Shown one piece after another: positions 41,623 to 50,867 of a DNA stretch of 64,000 nt. The stretch is taken from NCBI GenBank assembly GCA_021791495.1, contig JAJYWN010000056.1:1-64000 (forward strand), read 5' to 3'. The first letter of the stretch is position 1. Each line of letters begins with the position of its first letter. Both the position numbers and the translations under genes were made by a program. The notes beneath the pieces were generated by a model, which was not told the DNA's origin, ran no database searches, and saw only the letters and a program-made list of their open reading frames with translations. Origin of the DNA: Bacillota bacterium. GTDB lineage: Bacteria > Bacillota > Sulfobacillia > JAJYWN01.

Positions 41623-43122
41623 GTGGGGACGGAGACCGCAAGGAAGAATGGCGATACGGTGTTTCTCAGCCTCGACCTCTTAAGGCGGCGAGGATGGATC
41701 GCCGCCTTGTTGGCGCTCCTTGCGGTGGCCGCGTCCCTGGCCTGGAGCCTCTTCCTGGCCACGCCAAGGTTCACCTCAGAGACCTCGCTGATCATCATGC
41801 AGAAGGGCGCCGCCCTACAAGACTACAACACTCTTCTCCTCAATCAAACCCTGACCCAGACCTACGCCGAGATAGCCCGTGGCCACGCGGTCTTGCAGCA
41901 AGTCATCCAGGATCTCGACCTCGACCACAACCATGCCGAGGGACATGCTTCCCACCCGACCCTCACGCCGGCCGAGCTATCGCGCAGAGTATCCGTCACC
42001 GCCATCAAGGGGACCCAGATCATCCGCCTTCGCGTCTCCGACACCGACCCGGCCTCCGCCCAGCGCCTCGCCGCCGAAACCGCCGCCGCCTTCACGGCCC
42101 GGGTCCGCGCCCTGATGAAAGTGGATAACGTCCAGGTGATCGACCCGGCCTCACTCCCGTCATCGCACGACTACCCGCGCCCCATTCTCAATGCCCTGCT
42201 CGCCGCAGTCCTCGGCCTCGCCTTCGGCCTCGCGTTGATCTTCCTCCTGGCGCACCTGGACAACACCCTCCGGACCACCGATGACGTTGCGAAACACTTC
42301 GGCCTTCCGGTCCTAGGCATCATCCCGACCATCACGTCCACCGACGCCATCATGGTTGTCTCCAAACAGCCGAGGTCTACCGCCGCCGAGGCTTTTCGGA
42401 TGCTGGCGACCAATCTCCGCTTCGTGGGCCTTGACCGCCCCCTCAAGACCATCCTGGTCACCAGTTCGGTTCCAGGCGAGGGCAAGTCGTTCACCGCACT
42501 CAATCTAGCCACGGCCCTGGCCCAGACCGGCCGGAAGGTCCTCCTCATCGACGCCGACCTGCGTCAACCCGCCATTCACCGGTACGGTGGGCTGTGGAAC
42601 GAGGGTCTTGGGCTCACCGTGGCTCTGACTTCCCAGGAGGAGGGAATGAGAGACGTCTTCGCTCAGCCAACCGAGGTGGAGAACCTGCACATCCTTACTT
42701 CCGGTCCCATTCCGCCCAACCCGGTCGAACTCCTCGGCTCTTCGAGGATGGCCACCCTCATCGAACGCCTCGAAGCTCAGTACGACCTCTTGATCATCGA
42801 CGGTCCTCCAGTGCTGGTGGCGGCCGACGCCTCGGTCCTGTCCACCTACGCCGACGGCTGCCTCCTGGTGGTCCGGTCCGGGCTCACCAAAACGCCACTG
42901 GCTACCCGCGGTCTCGAGACCCTGAGGCAGGTCAAAGCGAAGACACTGGGCGCGGTCCTCGATGCCGTGGGAGGTGCGGAGAAAGGATACCGTCACTACG
43001 ATCGCTATCACTACTACCACTATTACGAGGCTCGCGCCGGCCGCCACCGAAAGGGCCAAGGGTCAGATAGAGTGGAGGGTTCAGGCAGCGGTGCTGCAGC
43101 CCCACCCCCAAGAGGGCCATGA
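41623..43122 (+). CDS. Fused Wzz-type chain-length regulator and BY-family tyrosine kinase
   Basis: 499 residues. Two membrane segments (about 24-46 and 189-210) flank an extracytoplasmic Wzz domain with TPRFTSETSLIIMQKG and YAEIARGHAVLQQV. After the second segment comes the cytoplasmic kinase: SSVPGEGKS (Walker A, Lys288), VLLIDADLRQP (A' motif), LLIIDGPPV (Walker B), and a C-terminal Tyr cluster at 456-468 (YRHYDRYHYYHYY). Such proteins control export and length of surface polysaccharide through cycles of autophosphorylation, reversed by CpsB-type phosphatases. The fused form is the proteobacterial Wzc-like layout; Bacillota usually split it. Confidence 0.88.
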   Translation: MGTETARKNGDTVFLSLDLLRRRGWIAALLALLAVAASLAWSLFLATPRFTSETSLIIMQKGAALQDYNTLLLNQTLTQTYAEIARGHAVLQQVIQDLDLDHNHAEGHASHPTLTPAELSRRVSVTAIKGTQIIRLRVSDTDPASAQRLAAETAAAFTARVRALMKVDNVQVIDPASLPSSHDYPRPILNALLAAVLGLAFGLALIFLLAHLDNTLRTTDDVAKHFGLPVLGIIPTITSTDAIMVVSKQPRSTAAEAFRMLATNLRFVGLDRPLKTILVTSSVPGEGKSFTALNLATALAQTGRKVLLIDADLRQPAIHRYGGLWNEGLGLTVALTSQEEGMRDVFAQPTEVENLHILTSGPIPPNPVELLGSSRMATLIERLEAQYDLLIIDGPPVLVAADASVLSTYADGCLLVVRSGLTKTPLATRGLETLRQVKAKTLGAVLDAVGGAEKGYRHYDRYHYYHYYEARAGRHRKGQGSDRVEGSGSGAAAPPPRGP

Positions 43123-43245
43123 CATCAGTGCGAACCATTTGGACCAGGCAGCAGGAAGAGCAGGAAGAAGGTAGTAATGGAAGTAGGGGGCTTTGACCTC
43201 TACCACAGAACATAGAACCGCGACTTCCGTTAAGGAGGGCTGACG

Positions 43246-43986
43246 TTGGCCTTTGCCCGACGTGCCACGGCCGAAGTGGCCGATAGCCGCTACTTGGTAA
43301 CTTCCCTGAGCCCGCGTTCGGTGGTGGGAGAGGCTTATCGGATTCTGCGAACCAATCTGCAATTTCTGAGTCTGGACAAGCCTCTGCGCCACTTGGTAGT
43401 GACCTCAGCGGTTCCGGGTGAGGGCAAGACCCTGACCGCCGCCAATCTCGCCGTAGTGGAGGCCCAAGCCGGAAAGAAGGTCATCGCGGTAGACGCAGAC
43501 CTGCGCCGCCCTGCCTTGCACCGGCGTTTCGAACTGCCGGGAAATACCGGCCTGACCACGTGGTTGGCCGGCGGCGCTCAGTTACCGGATATGCTGCAAC
43601 CAACTGTTCTCCCTAACCTGCATCTACTGGCAAGCGGCCCCATCCCGCCCAATCCGGCAGAGTTACTGGGCAGCTCCCGCATGCAGGAACTGATGGCGCA
43701 GTTATCCGATGCCGCCGACCTGATCATATGGGACACCCCCCCGGCGATTGTTGTGTCCGATGCCTCCGTTTTGGCAACGAGGGCCGATGGTACTCTATTG
43801 GTGGTGCGGGCCGCTCAGGAGCCGTATTTCTCGGTCAAGAGGGCCAAGGAGCAGTTGCAGCAAGTCGGTGCCCGAATTCTAGGGGTCGTACTTGATGCCG
43901 TTCCCAGCGGCGGAGGCTCCGATTACTACCACAGCCACTACCACTACTATTACTACTACGGTGGCCAGCACCGCAAGAAGCGCTAG
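43246..43986 (+). CDS. Stand-alone BY-family tyrosine kinase (CpsD/YwqD type)
   Basis: 246 residues from a TTG start preceded by AAGGAGGG. It has EAYRILRTNLQF, the activator-facing helix, then SAVPGEGKT (Walker A, Lys61), VIAVDADLRRP (A') and LIIWDTPP (Walker B). The C-terminal Tyr cluster spans 227-238 (YYHSHYHYYYYY). There is no membrane segment, so it needs a separate Wzz partner, which is the next gene, 8 bp downstream. It is closely similar to the kinase half of the preceding fused protein, so the pair probably arose by duplication. Confidence 0.88.
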   Translation: MAFARRATAEVADSRYLVTSLSPRSVVGEAYRILRTNLQFLSLDKPLRHLVVTSAVPGEGKTLTAANLAVVEAQAGKKVIAVDADLRRPALHRRFELPGNTGLTTWLAGGAQLPDMLQPTVLPNLHLLASGPIPPNPAELLGSSRMQELMAQLSDAADLIIWDTPPAIVVSDASVLATRADGTLLVVRAAQEPYFSVKRAKEQLQQVGARILGVVLDAVPSGGGSDYYHSHYHYYYYYGGQHRKKR

Positions 43987-43994
43987 GAGGGCTC

Positions 43995-44699
43995 ATGGAT
44001 ATTCAGGAGGAGATCGATCTTCGCCGAATCTTCGCAGTGGTCCGTCGGCGATTCTGGGTGCTGTTCGTAATGGCGGTCACGGCCGCCCTGGTTAGCGGTA
44101 TCGTGAGCTTCTACTTCATCGCGCCGACCTACACTTCCTCGGTTACCCTGATGGTGGCAAAGACGGAGAGCCCGGTAACAGACTACAACACAGTACTCAT
44201 GGACCGGAACCTGGTTCCTACATACGCCGAGATTGCCAAGAGCCGTACCGTGGCCAGCAGGGTAGTCAATGCCCTTGGGTTGAATACAACGGTTGCCGAT
44301 CTGCAGGATCGCATCAAGGTGACCGCCGTCAACAACACGCAGGTGATCCGCATTGCTGTTGATGGCAGCACTCCTCAGGAGGCCCAGCTAACGGCCAACG
44401 CCGTGGCGAGCGCCTTCATGGACCAGGTTCAATCACTGATGAAGGTGGAGAACGTGGCCATTGTCGACCCGGCAGTTGCTCCGACAGGTGCTTCGAGGCC
44501 GCAGCCCGTGCGCAATGTAATGCTTGCTGCTGCTCTAGGCTTGATGGCTGGCTTCGGATTGGTGTTCCTGCTAGAGTACCTTGATAACACCATGAAGAAC
44601 TCTGATGACGTGGCACGCTACCTGGAACTGCCAGTCCTAGGGACCATCCCGCTGATCGATCTACATCGAGAACAGAAGACGTCCCCTCACCCAGACTAA
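43995..44699 (+). CDS. Wzz/CpsC-type polysaccharide co-polymerase
   Basis: 234 residues with two membrane segments (about 22-44 and 178-198) around a Wzz domain containing APTYTSSVTLMVAK, YAEIAKSRTVASRVV and VDGSTPQEAQLTANAVA. A Pro-rich GASRPQPVRN lies before the second segment. A short cytoplasmic tail would dock and activate the kinase encoded just upstream. AGGAGGG precedes the ATG. It parallels the Wzz half of the 41623 protein. Confidence 0.85.
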   Translation: MDIQEEIDLRRIFAVVRRRFWVLFVMAVTAALVSGIVSFYFIAPTYTSSVTLMVAKTESPVTDYNTVLMDRNLVPTYAEIAKSRTVASRVVNALGLNTTVADLQDRIKVTAVNNTQVIRIAVDGSTPQEAQLTANAVASAFMDQVQSLMKVENVAIVDPAVAPTGASRPQPVRNVMLAAALGLMAGFGLVFLLEYLDNTMKNSDDVARYLELPVLGTIPLIDLHREQKTSPHPD

Positions 44700-44746
44700 G
44701 GGAACCCAAGATTGGAACTCCGTTTGGTGAGTAAGGAGTGACCAGT

Positions 44747-45493
44747 ATGGAAACGCAGGTAAGGACCATGGGAGACCTTCGTAAGGTTTTGCCAAGCAAT
44801 GCTAAGTTCGATAGTAAGGCGATTGCGTATGTTATGCATCGCGACATGTCGAACTTACCAAGCCTGAAAGACGCCAACTGTCGCTATGACATTACCATTA
44901 TCCCTGCATGGTCAGTTGCTGGGCAGTTTGCGAAGACGCATGGTCATTATCACGTTGGACAACATGGCGAAGCTTGCGCAGTTCTCAGCGGTAAAGCGCT
45001 GTTTGTATTGCAGCGATATGAAGATATCCAACATATCGATCGTGCCGACTACATGACAATAGAAGCTGAAATGGGCGAAGGCGCTGTAATTGAAGCGGGT
45101 TACGGCAACGTTCGCTATGGCCACGTGACCGTCAACGTGGGTTCTAGTCCGTTGGTCCTAGCTAACATTGTATCGAATGGTTGCGAGCCGCAATACCACA
45201 GTTACAGTGGACTCGGCGGGGCTGCCGTATTTATTCCAACGTGGTCAACAAAGAAGCCAAATTACGCCTTTGCAACTCGCGCCATTAAAGTCAACAAAAG
45301 GTACGCATCAGTGAAGATGCTTCGAGAGGTTGACAGCCAACTGAACGACCAAATCCTTGAAGATAGCGCATCCTTAAGCGCTCTGGTACGAGTCTGCGGA
45401 GGTTTGTTGGAAGCTTACAACCAATATCCGGATCGTTTTCGGTATCTCTTCGAGGATTCGGAAGTTATGGATGCAACCAGGCCAGATAGATAA
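44747..45493 (+). CDS. Cupin-type (archaeal-type) glucose-6-phosphate isomerase
   Basis: 248 residues of the cupin GPI family, which interconverts glucose-6-phosphate and fructose-6-phosphate. The core has KTHGHYHVGQHGEACAVLSG, i.e. the GHYH metal ligands and a following Glu, and later RYGHVTVNVG for the third His. The C-terminal about 80 residues extend beyond the usual archaeal length. GGAGTGACC before the ATG at 44747 supports the start. The gene has visibly lower G+C than its neighbours, suggesting later acquisition. It would feed fructose-6-phosphate towards GDP-mannose made by the next two, convergent, genes. Confidence 0.72.
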   Translation: METQVRTMGDLRKVLPSNAKFDSKAIAYVMHRDMSNLPSLKDANCRYDITIIPAWSVAGQFAKTHGHYHVGQHGEACAVLSGKALFVLQRYEDIQHIDRADYMTIEAEMGEGAVIEAGYGNVRYGHVTVNVGSSPLVLANIVSNGCEPQYHSYSGLGGAAVFIPTWSTKKPNYAFATRAIKVNKRYASVKMLREVDSQLNDQILEDSASLSALVRVCGGLLEAYNQYPDRFRYLFEDSEVMDATRPDR

Positions 45494-45516
45494 CAAGCTA
45501 AAGCTTGATGATTCCA

Positions 45517-46932
45517 TCATCGGTCTGGGCCTACGGGCTCTCCCGTGCGCCCATAGTGGTCCTCCAGTCTGACAACGTCATCGAGTTCAGGAGTAGAGAC
45601 CTCCAAAAGGCTGAGTCTGCTGAAGGCCGTCATTCGGTGCACAACCCCAGGCGGAATGGCAAAGGCGATCCCTGGGCGAAGCTCATGAATCTGGCCGTTG
45701 AGGAGTAGTTGCCCCGATCCTTTCTGAACGTAGATTGTCTCATGTTTGACCCGATGAAACTGCAGGCTGAGGCTGTGTCCGGCATTGACCTCCAAGATCT
45801 TGCCTGCATAGGAACCAGACAGGCCCCAGAGGATCTCCTTGCCCCAAGGCTTGGGTATGATTCTCGGTGCTCCTTCCTGAGGAGCCTCAAGACTGGCGGC
45901 AAGCTCCGCAGAAGCTTCGGCAACCCGCTTAACGTCCTGAACCCTGTCTTTCCGGCAAACGAGCGTGCCCTCATTGGACCGGACGATGATGATATCATTG
46001 AGTCCGATTGCCGCTGTGACACCTTCATCATCCATCACGAGGCATCCTTGTGCGTCCACCGTAATCACATTTCCGCTAGTGCTATTCCCGCTGCTATCGA
46101 CTTGACTTACCCTCAAGAGACTAGACCAACTTCCGAGATCGTCCCACCCGAATCGGGCTGGGACGACCCAGACACGGTCCGATTTCTCCAGGACGGCCCT
46201 GTCGATGGAGACCCGAGGAAAGGCCTCGAAAAGCTTTCTGTCAAGAGAGCATGGGTTGTCTACGTCGAGTTGGTCGATAGATACGGCCAGTTCGGGGACA
46301 CGCTGCCTAATCTCGGAGAGGATCGTGTTAGCTCCCCAGACGAACATCCCGCTGTTCCAGAGGTGGCAGCCGTCAGACATGTACTGAGTCGCCACGGCGT
46401 AGTCAGGTTTCTCCACGAACCTCAACACTTTGGTCGGGATTCCATCGAGCATGCCACTGGCGTCGATCTCGATATACCCGTACCCAGTCTCGGGACGTGT
46501 CGGAGGGAGCCCGACTGTCACCAGATGTCCTTTCGTCGCGGCCTCCGCAGCCGCCAGGAGAGCATCGGCGAACGCAGTATCTCCCTGCACAACATGGTCG
46601 GCGGGGAGAGCAACCATGATTGCATCCGGATACCGCGAAGAAATGACCTTGGCCGCAACCCCGATGGCGGCAGCGGTGTCTCTTGAACAGGGCTCCAGAA
46701 TGAGATTCGTGTCCTCAATCCACGGAAGCTGTGCACGGACGAGATGCTGAAAGGCCTCATTGGTCCCCACAAATAGCCTGTCGCGAGGCACGATCAGTAT
46801 TGCTCGATCCACGGCTGCCTGCAGCAGGGTCTTCCCTCCACCGAAGGAGTGGAATTGCTTGGGTACCCCGGAAGAGCTCTTTGGCCAAAGCCTCAGGCCA
46901 TGGCCGCCCGCCATTATCAATACCGTAAGCAT
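45517..46932 (-). CDS. manC: Mannose-1-phosphate guanylyltransferase with cupin domain (ManC type)
   Basis: 471 residues. The nucleotidyltransferase half shows AGGHGLRLWPKS with PKQF, DHVVQGD, ETGYGYIE, RFVEKPD and WNSGMFVW. The C-terminal cupin (about 355-460) has PWGKEILWG, SLQFHRVKHETIYV and PPGVVHRM, the mannose-6-phosphate isomerase part of type II enzymes. It may therefore do both fructose-6-P to mannose-6-P and mannose-1-P to GDP-mannose. The start at 46932 (GAGGTGGCGGA before it) lies 11 bp after the phosphomannomutase stop, so the two form an operon. Confidence 0.88.
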   Translation of the reverse strand: MLTVLIMAGGHGLRLWPKSSSGVPKQFHSFGGGKTLLQAAVDRAILIVPRDRLFVGTNEAFQHLVRAQLPWIEDTNLILEPCSRDTAAAIGVAAKVISSRYPDAIMVALPADHVVQGDTAFADALLAAAEAATKGHLVTVGLPPTRPETGYGYIEIDASGMLDGIPTKVLRFVEKPDYAVATQYMSDGCHLWNSGMFVWGANTILSEIRQRVPELAVSIDQLDVDNPCSLDRKLFEAFPRVSIDRAVLEKSDRVWVVPARFGWDDLGSWSSLLRVSQVDSSGNSTSGNVITVDAQGCLVMDDEGVTAAIGLNDIIIVRSNEGTLVCRKDRVQDVKRVAEASAELAASLEAPQEGAPRIIPKPWGKEILWGLSGSYAGKILEVNAGHSLSLQFHRVKHETIYVQKGSGQLLLNGQIHELRPGIAFAIPPGVVHRMTAFSRLSLLEVSTPELDDVVRLEDHYGRTGEPVGPDR

Positions 46933-46943
46933 TCCGCCACCTC

Positions 46944-48317
46944 TTACCATGGGAGTGTGAGATAGGGGAATTGGGACAGCGCCCGAGAGAGGACGGACTT
47001 GATTCTTTCCAGGGCATCAGGAGTCCGGGCTTCGCAGCGTAGCACAAGAGCTGGTTGGGTATTGGACACACGGACAAGAGCCCAGCCGTTATCAAAAGCC
47101 ACCCGGATACCGTCAACATCTACGACAGGGCCCACTGCGGCGAGCTCGGAGCGCATTGTCTCGACGACTTTCCACTTCAGGTGATCCGGGCAGTGAACTC
47201 GGGTTTCTGGGGTGGAGTGATACCTAGGTATGTCGGTAATCAATGCTGAAAGCGGCTTATCAGAGCTTGACAGTATCCTCAGCAGACGAGCCGTGGCATA
47301 GAGAGCATCATCAAACCCGTAGTACTCATCAGCGAAGAACATGTGACCGGACATCTCTGCGGCGAAAAGGGCTCCGACTTCCTTCATCTTGGCTTTCACA
47401 AGGGAATGACCGGTACGGCAAAAGGTGGGGGATCCGCCAAGGCGTTTGATCTCCTCCAATACAGTCTCGGACGACTTAACCTCGACCAGAGCCGGAGTTC
47501 CCGGGTGTTTGAGGATGATCTCTCGCCAGAAGAGGATGGACAGTATGTCCCCCCAAATCACCATTCCTTTGTCGTCCACGACCCCGATCCGATCACCATC
47601 ACCATCGTAAGACAGACCCAGGTCTGCCCCATTCTCTGTGACAGCCCGCGCGAGGTCTTGCAGGTTCTCCGGTACTACAGGGTCGGGGAAGTGGTGCGGA
47701 AACGTAGGATCCAGATCACAGTACAGAGGAATGACCTGGCAGCCAAGACGTTCAACTAGCTGTGGCGCAAACAGACCCGCTGTGCCGTTCCCACAGTCCA
47801 CTACCACTCGCAGCTTCTTCGGGCCGAGAACCACCTTCGTGGATACGTCGTCAAGGTATGACCTGGAAATGTCCCGCTTGGACACCTTGCTCGTGCTGTG
47901 GTTTACCGGCACATCGGAAGGCATATCCTCTGCAAGGGCCTTCAAGCTATCTCCAAAAAGGGTAACCCCATCTCGCATGCACTTGAAACCGTTGTACTCA
48001 GGAGGATTGTGGCTTCCGGTGACCATCATGCCGTTGCCTGCCCCACTGACCGTTGCGGTCCAGTAGAAAGCCGGTGTAATGCAAACTCCGAGGTCTTCCA
48101 CGTCCACCCCGGCGGCCCCAAGTCCTTCCGAGACGCCGTCGGCCAACTCGTGGGAATGAATTCGACCATCCCGCCCCAAAATCGCCGTGTGGCGACCGAC
48201 TCTCAAGAGGGTCCGACCGAAGGCGTAACCCAGCCGCTTGGCAAATGATGGCGTGAGCTCCGCGCCCACGACTCCTCTAATGTCATACTCCCGGAACATC
48301 GAACTCGTATGGTCCAT
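46944..48317 (-). CDS. Phosphomannomutase / phosphoglucomutase
   Basis: 457 residues of the alpha-D-phosphohexomutase family. The phosphoserine loop is VTGSHNPPEYNG, the metal loop is YDGDGDRIG, the sugar loop is AAEMSGHMFF (EMSGH), and the C-terminal phosphate-binding part includes RVSNTQPALVLRCEA. The GEMSGH-like loop fits ManB/AlgC-type enzymes acting on mannose-6-phosphate. It is first in a two-gene operon with the guanylyltransferase. Confidence 0.9.
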   Translation of the reverse strand: MDHTSSMFREYDIRGVVGAELTPSFAKRLGYAFGRTLLRVGRHTAILGRDGRIHSHELADGVSEGLGAAGVDVEDLGVCITPAFYWTATVSGAGNGMMVTGSHNPPEYNGFKCMRDGVTLFGDSLKALAEDMPSDVPVNHSTSKVSKRDISRSYLDDVSTKVVLGPKKLRVVVDCGNGTAGLFAPQLVERLGCQVIPLYCDLDPTFPHHFPDPVVPENLQDLARAVTENGADLGLSYDGDGDRIGVVDDKGMVIWGDILSILFWREIILKHPGTPALVEVKSSETVLEEIKRLGGSPTFCRTGHSLVKAKMKEVGALFAAEMSGHMFFADEYYGFDDALYATARLLRILSSSDKPLSALITDIPRYHSTPETRVHCPDHLKWKVVETMRSELAAVGPVVDVDGIRVAFDNGWALVRVSNTQPALVLRCEARTPDALERIKSVLSRALSQFPYLTLPW

Positions 48318-48515
48318 CCCGAAGAACCTCCATCGTCTGGGACAACTTGGGGCGTGAAGCTATTTAGAGAAGCGGCCTCCCGACTCCTCTTTTTGCCAGG
48401 TATTCCAGCACCCTTCTCTAGAAAACGTCGGTCATAGAGGAGAGAGACGATTCCCCCAGAATCCAAAGACAAGGTCAAAAGCGCACAAAGCTCAAGCGGC
48501 AAGGGGTATGCTTCG

Positions 48516-50867
48516 GTGAAGCCATCTGCTATTCTTCGGTGGGGCGGTCTCTCTCTGGTAACCGCGGTCTTGGCCGTGGGCCCTTTCTTCCAGGGACTCT
48601 TCTTTTGGCCGCAACTCCTCGCCGGGCAGACCCTAATTGCCTTGGGGTTCGCCCTCTGGGCATATGCTCGGCGGCTTGACCACCATCCGATCGGCTTCCC
48701 GAGCGGACCGCCAGGCGGCGGGCTCTTGGTCCTGGCCGCTTGCTATGCCCTTCTGCTGCCCTTCTCCCTTTACCCCCGGGGGGATCTGGATTGGCTGCTT
48801 CGCACACTTACGGCCTGGCTCGTGTTTGTCATCATGCGTGAGGAGAGCGGCCCCAGGATCCGTGTGGCCTTCTCTTGGATCTTCGCGGTGAGCATGGCAG
48901 GCACGGCGGTCATTGGGCTACTGGAGTTCACCGGATCTCTTGCCCGCGACCCGCGGATAGTCGCTAGTCTGAATCTCGTAGGCCTAGGGAACCGGCTATT
49001 CTCCACTTTCCAGTACCCCAACACGACCGCAATCATGCTCTTGATGGGAATGGTGATCGCCGTAGGGGTGGCTGCGGAGCGGAGCAATGAGCCTAGCCTT
49101 GTAGTGCTTCTTCCCCTGGCCAACCTTATGTCCATCGCCTTCTTCTTTGCCCTATCGCGGGGAGCAGTGCTGATTCTGCCGTTGAGCCTCATCCTCTTCT
49201 TCGTCGGCTTGCCTACCCCCCGCCGTTGGCCGGCGCTTCTGTCGTTTGCCGTTGCACTATCACCGGCCCTGGTCGCCCTGCGCGGGGTCGGCGCCAACAG
49301 CCAGATCCATAACTATATCAGTGCTTGGCGATGGATCGGGGCCAGTGTCATGGCCGCAGCGCTTGGATCTCTGGTGCTTGCCTTCTTCCTCAGGCTGCCC
49401 CGCTGGCTCCAGTATGGAACGGTGGCGGCGCTCATCCTGGCCGTGGGATTGAGCTCGGGTGTCATTCTATCGAGGAGCGGTCGGCCGGTTCTCAACGCAT
49501 CCCAGACCAGTTCGGGCATCAGAGTCGATTCCTGGGTTTCTCGTCTCTTGCCGTCGCAGGCTACTCGTCTATTGGATTTCAACCTGCAAACAGCGAGCGC
49601 GCGGCTGCGATTGATTTGGGACCAGGATGCCTTGCGAATTTTCAAAGACCATCCGCTCGGCAGCGGCGGTTGGGGATGGGACCGCTCGTATCGGCGGTAC
49701 CAGAGCTTCAACTATACTGCTCGGGAGACGCACGATCACTACGCACAGACAGCCGTCGAGGCCGGGATCTGCGGGCTTGCTGGCCTCCTCATAGCATTAG
49801 GTGCAATTCTCGTGAGCGGCTGGAAGGCCCGCCACCAGAGCTTCTCGTGGCCCATGACCGCCGCTGTCGCCGCCTTGGTATCCCATAGCCTGATTGACTT
49901 TGACCTCTCCTTTGGCGTGGTGTGGTTTGTCCTATGGGGGATGGCCGGCCTAGCGGGGAGCAATCCCACCATCCCTTCTTCTACCGACGCTACCTCACCG
50001 GCCATGGGCTGGACGGGGAATCTCCGAAGCTTGGGTCAACGTCTGAATCGAGGGACTGGCGCCGTGATCCTATTTGGCATGGCTCTGGTCCTGACAGCGC
50101 TCTCAGGTACCCTCGGTCTCGCAGCACACTATGGAACTGTGGGTGCGGCCCTCAATGGTCAGGAACAGCACTTCCAAGCGACCCGTGCCCTGCGAGTAGC
50201 CACCATTCTGGACCCCTTGAACAGCGACTTGGCGCTCTCCTTTGGAGACGCCCTTCAGGGCGCCGGCCAGATAACTGAAGGCATTCAGAGCTATGAACGA
50301 GCCGTTCAACTGGATCCGTATTACCCGCTGAACCAGTATAAGCTGTCCCAAGCTCTAGAGAGAGTTCGCCGCTATGACGAAGCAGTATCCGCGGCGCACC
50401 TCGCCGTGGCGGATCAGCCCATGAAGGGTGACTACCATATCGAACTTGGGCGCGTTCTGTCCTATGATCTTATCCAAGAGCTTGAGGGGGACCAGACCGA
50501 GAAAGCCTTAGCCACAGCCAGGGAGATGGTCCAACTAGGCCATGATCTCGAATACAGCCGGACCAGAGCGGCTCCACTGCAATCGATCAGGATGGGGGAT
50601 CCCCCGTCATGGACGCCACTGCTGCGTTTGGCTTATGGCCAAGGGCTCTTCCTCCTCGGCGACTTTACCGAAGCACAGAAGGCCTTGACCGATGCCCGAA
50701 AGGACAAGGCCCTGGCCATTGAAGCTGAAGTGTGGCTGTATGCGCTGTATGAAAGAACCCAGAATCAGGGTGCAATGAGGGCCCTGGAGAACAAGCCTTG
50801 GATCCGTTTTCGGATGATGAACCCAGTCTACCTTAGACTATTAAGCATGTCGTCCGAACCTCAGTAG
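48516..50867 (+). CDS. O-antigen polymerase/ligase-type membrane protein with C-terminal TPRs
   Basis: 783 residues. About twelve membrane segments in the first 520 residues include the Wzy_C signature region with the large outer loop: DHPLGSGGWGWDRSYRRYQS and ARETHDHYAQTAVEAGICGL. The C-terminal about 230 residues are soluble TPR-like repeats (DLALSFGDALQGAGQITEGI, YPLNQYKLSQALERVRRYDE). The class either polymerises lipid-linked repeat units or ligates the polymer to an acceptor. The GTG start has AAGGGGT before it. The gene ends 7 bp inside the convergent phosphotransferase gene. Confidence 0.8.
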   Translation: MKPSAILRWGGLSLVTAVLAVGPFFQGLFFWPQLLAGQTLIALGFALWAYARRLDHHPIGFPSGPPGGGLLVLAACYALLLPFSLYPRGDLDWLLRTLTAWLVFVIMREESGPRIRVAFSWIFAVSMAGTAVIGLLEFTGSLARDPRIVASLNLVGLGNRLFSTFQYPNTTAIMLLMGMVIAVGVAAERSNEPSLVVLLPLANLMSIAFFFALSRGAVLILPLSLILFFVGLPTPRRWPALLSFAVALSPALVALRGVGANSQIHNYISAWRWIGASVMAAALGSLVLAFFLRLPRWLQYGTVAALILAVGLSSGVILSRSGRPVLNASQTSSGIRVDSWVSRLLPSQATRLLDFNLQTASARLRLIWDQDALRIFKDHPLGSGGWGWDRSYRRYQSFNYTARETHDHYAQTAVEAGICGLAGLLIALGAILVSGWKARHQSFSWPMTAAVAALVSHSLIDFDLSFGVVWFVLWGMAGLAGSNPTIPSSTDATSPAMGWTGNLRSLGQRLNRGTGAVILFGMALVLTALSGTLGLAAHYGTVGAALNGQEQHFQATRALRVATILDPLNSDLALSFGDALQGAGQITEGIQSYERAVQLDPYYPLNQYKLSQALERVRRYDEAVSAAHLAVADQPMKGDYHIELGRVLSYDLIQELEGDQTEKALATAREMVQLGHDLEYSRTRAAPLQSIRMGDPPSWTPLLRLAYGQGLFLLGDFTEAQKALTDARKDKALAIEAEVWLYALYERTQNQGAMRALENKPWIRFRMMNPVYLRLLSMSSEPQ

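Noticed and set aside
45709-46686. A 325-codon plus-strand frame
   Set aside because: Antisense to the ManC-type gene, whose motifs are complete.
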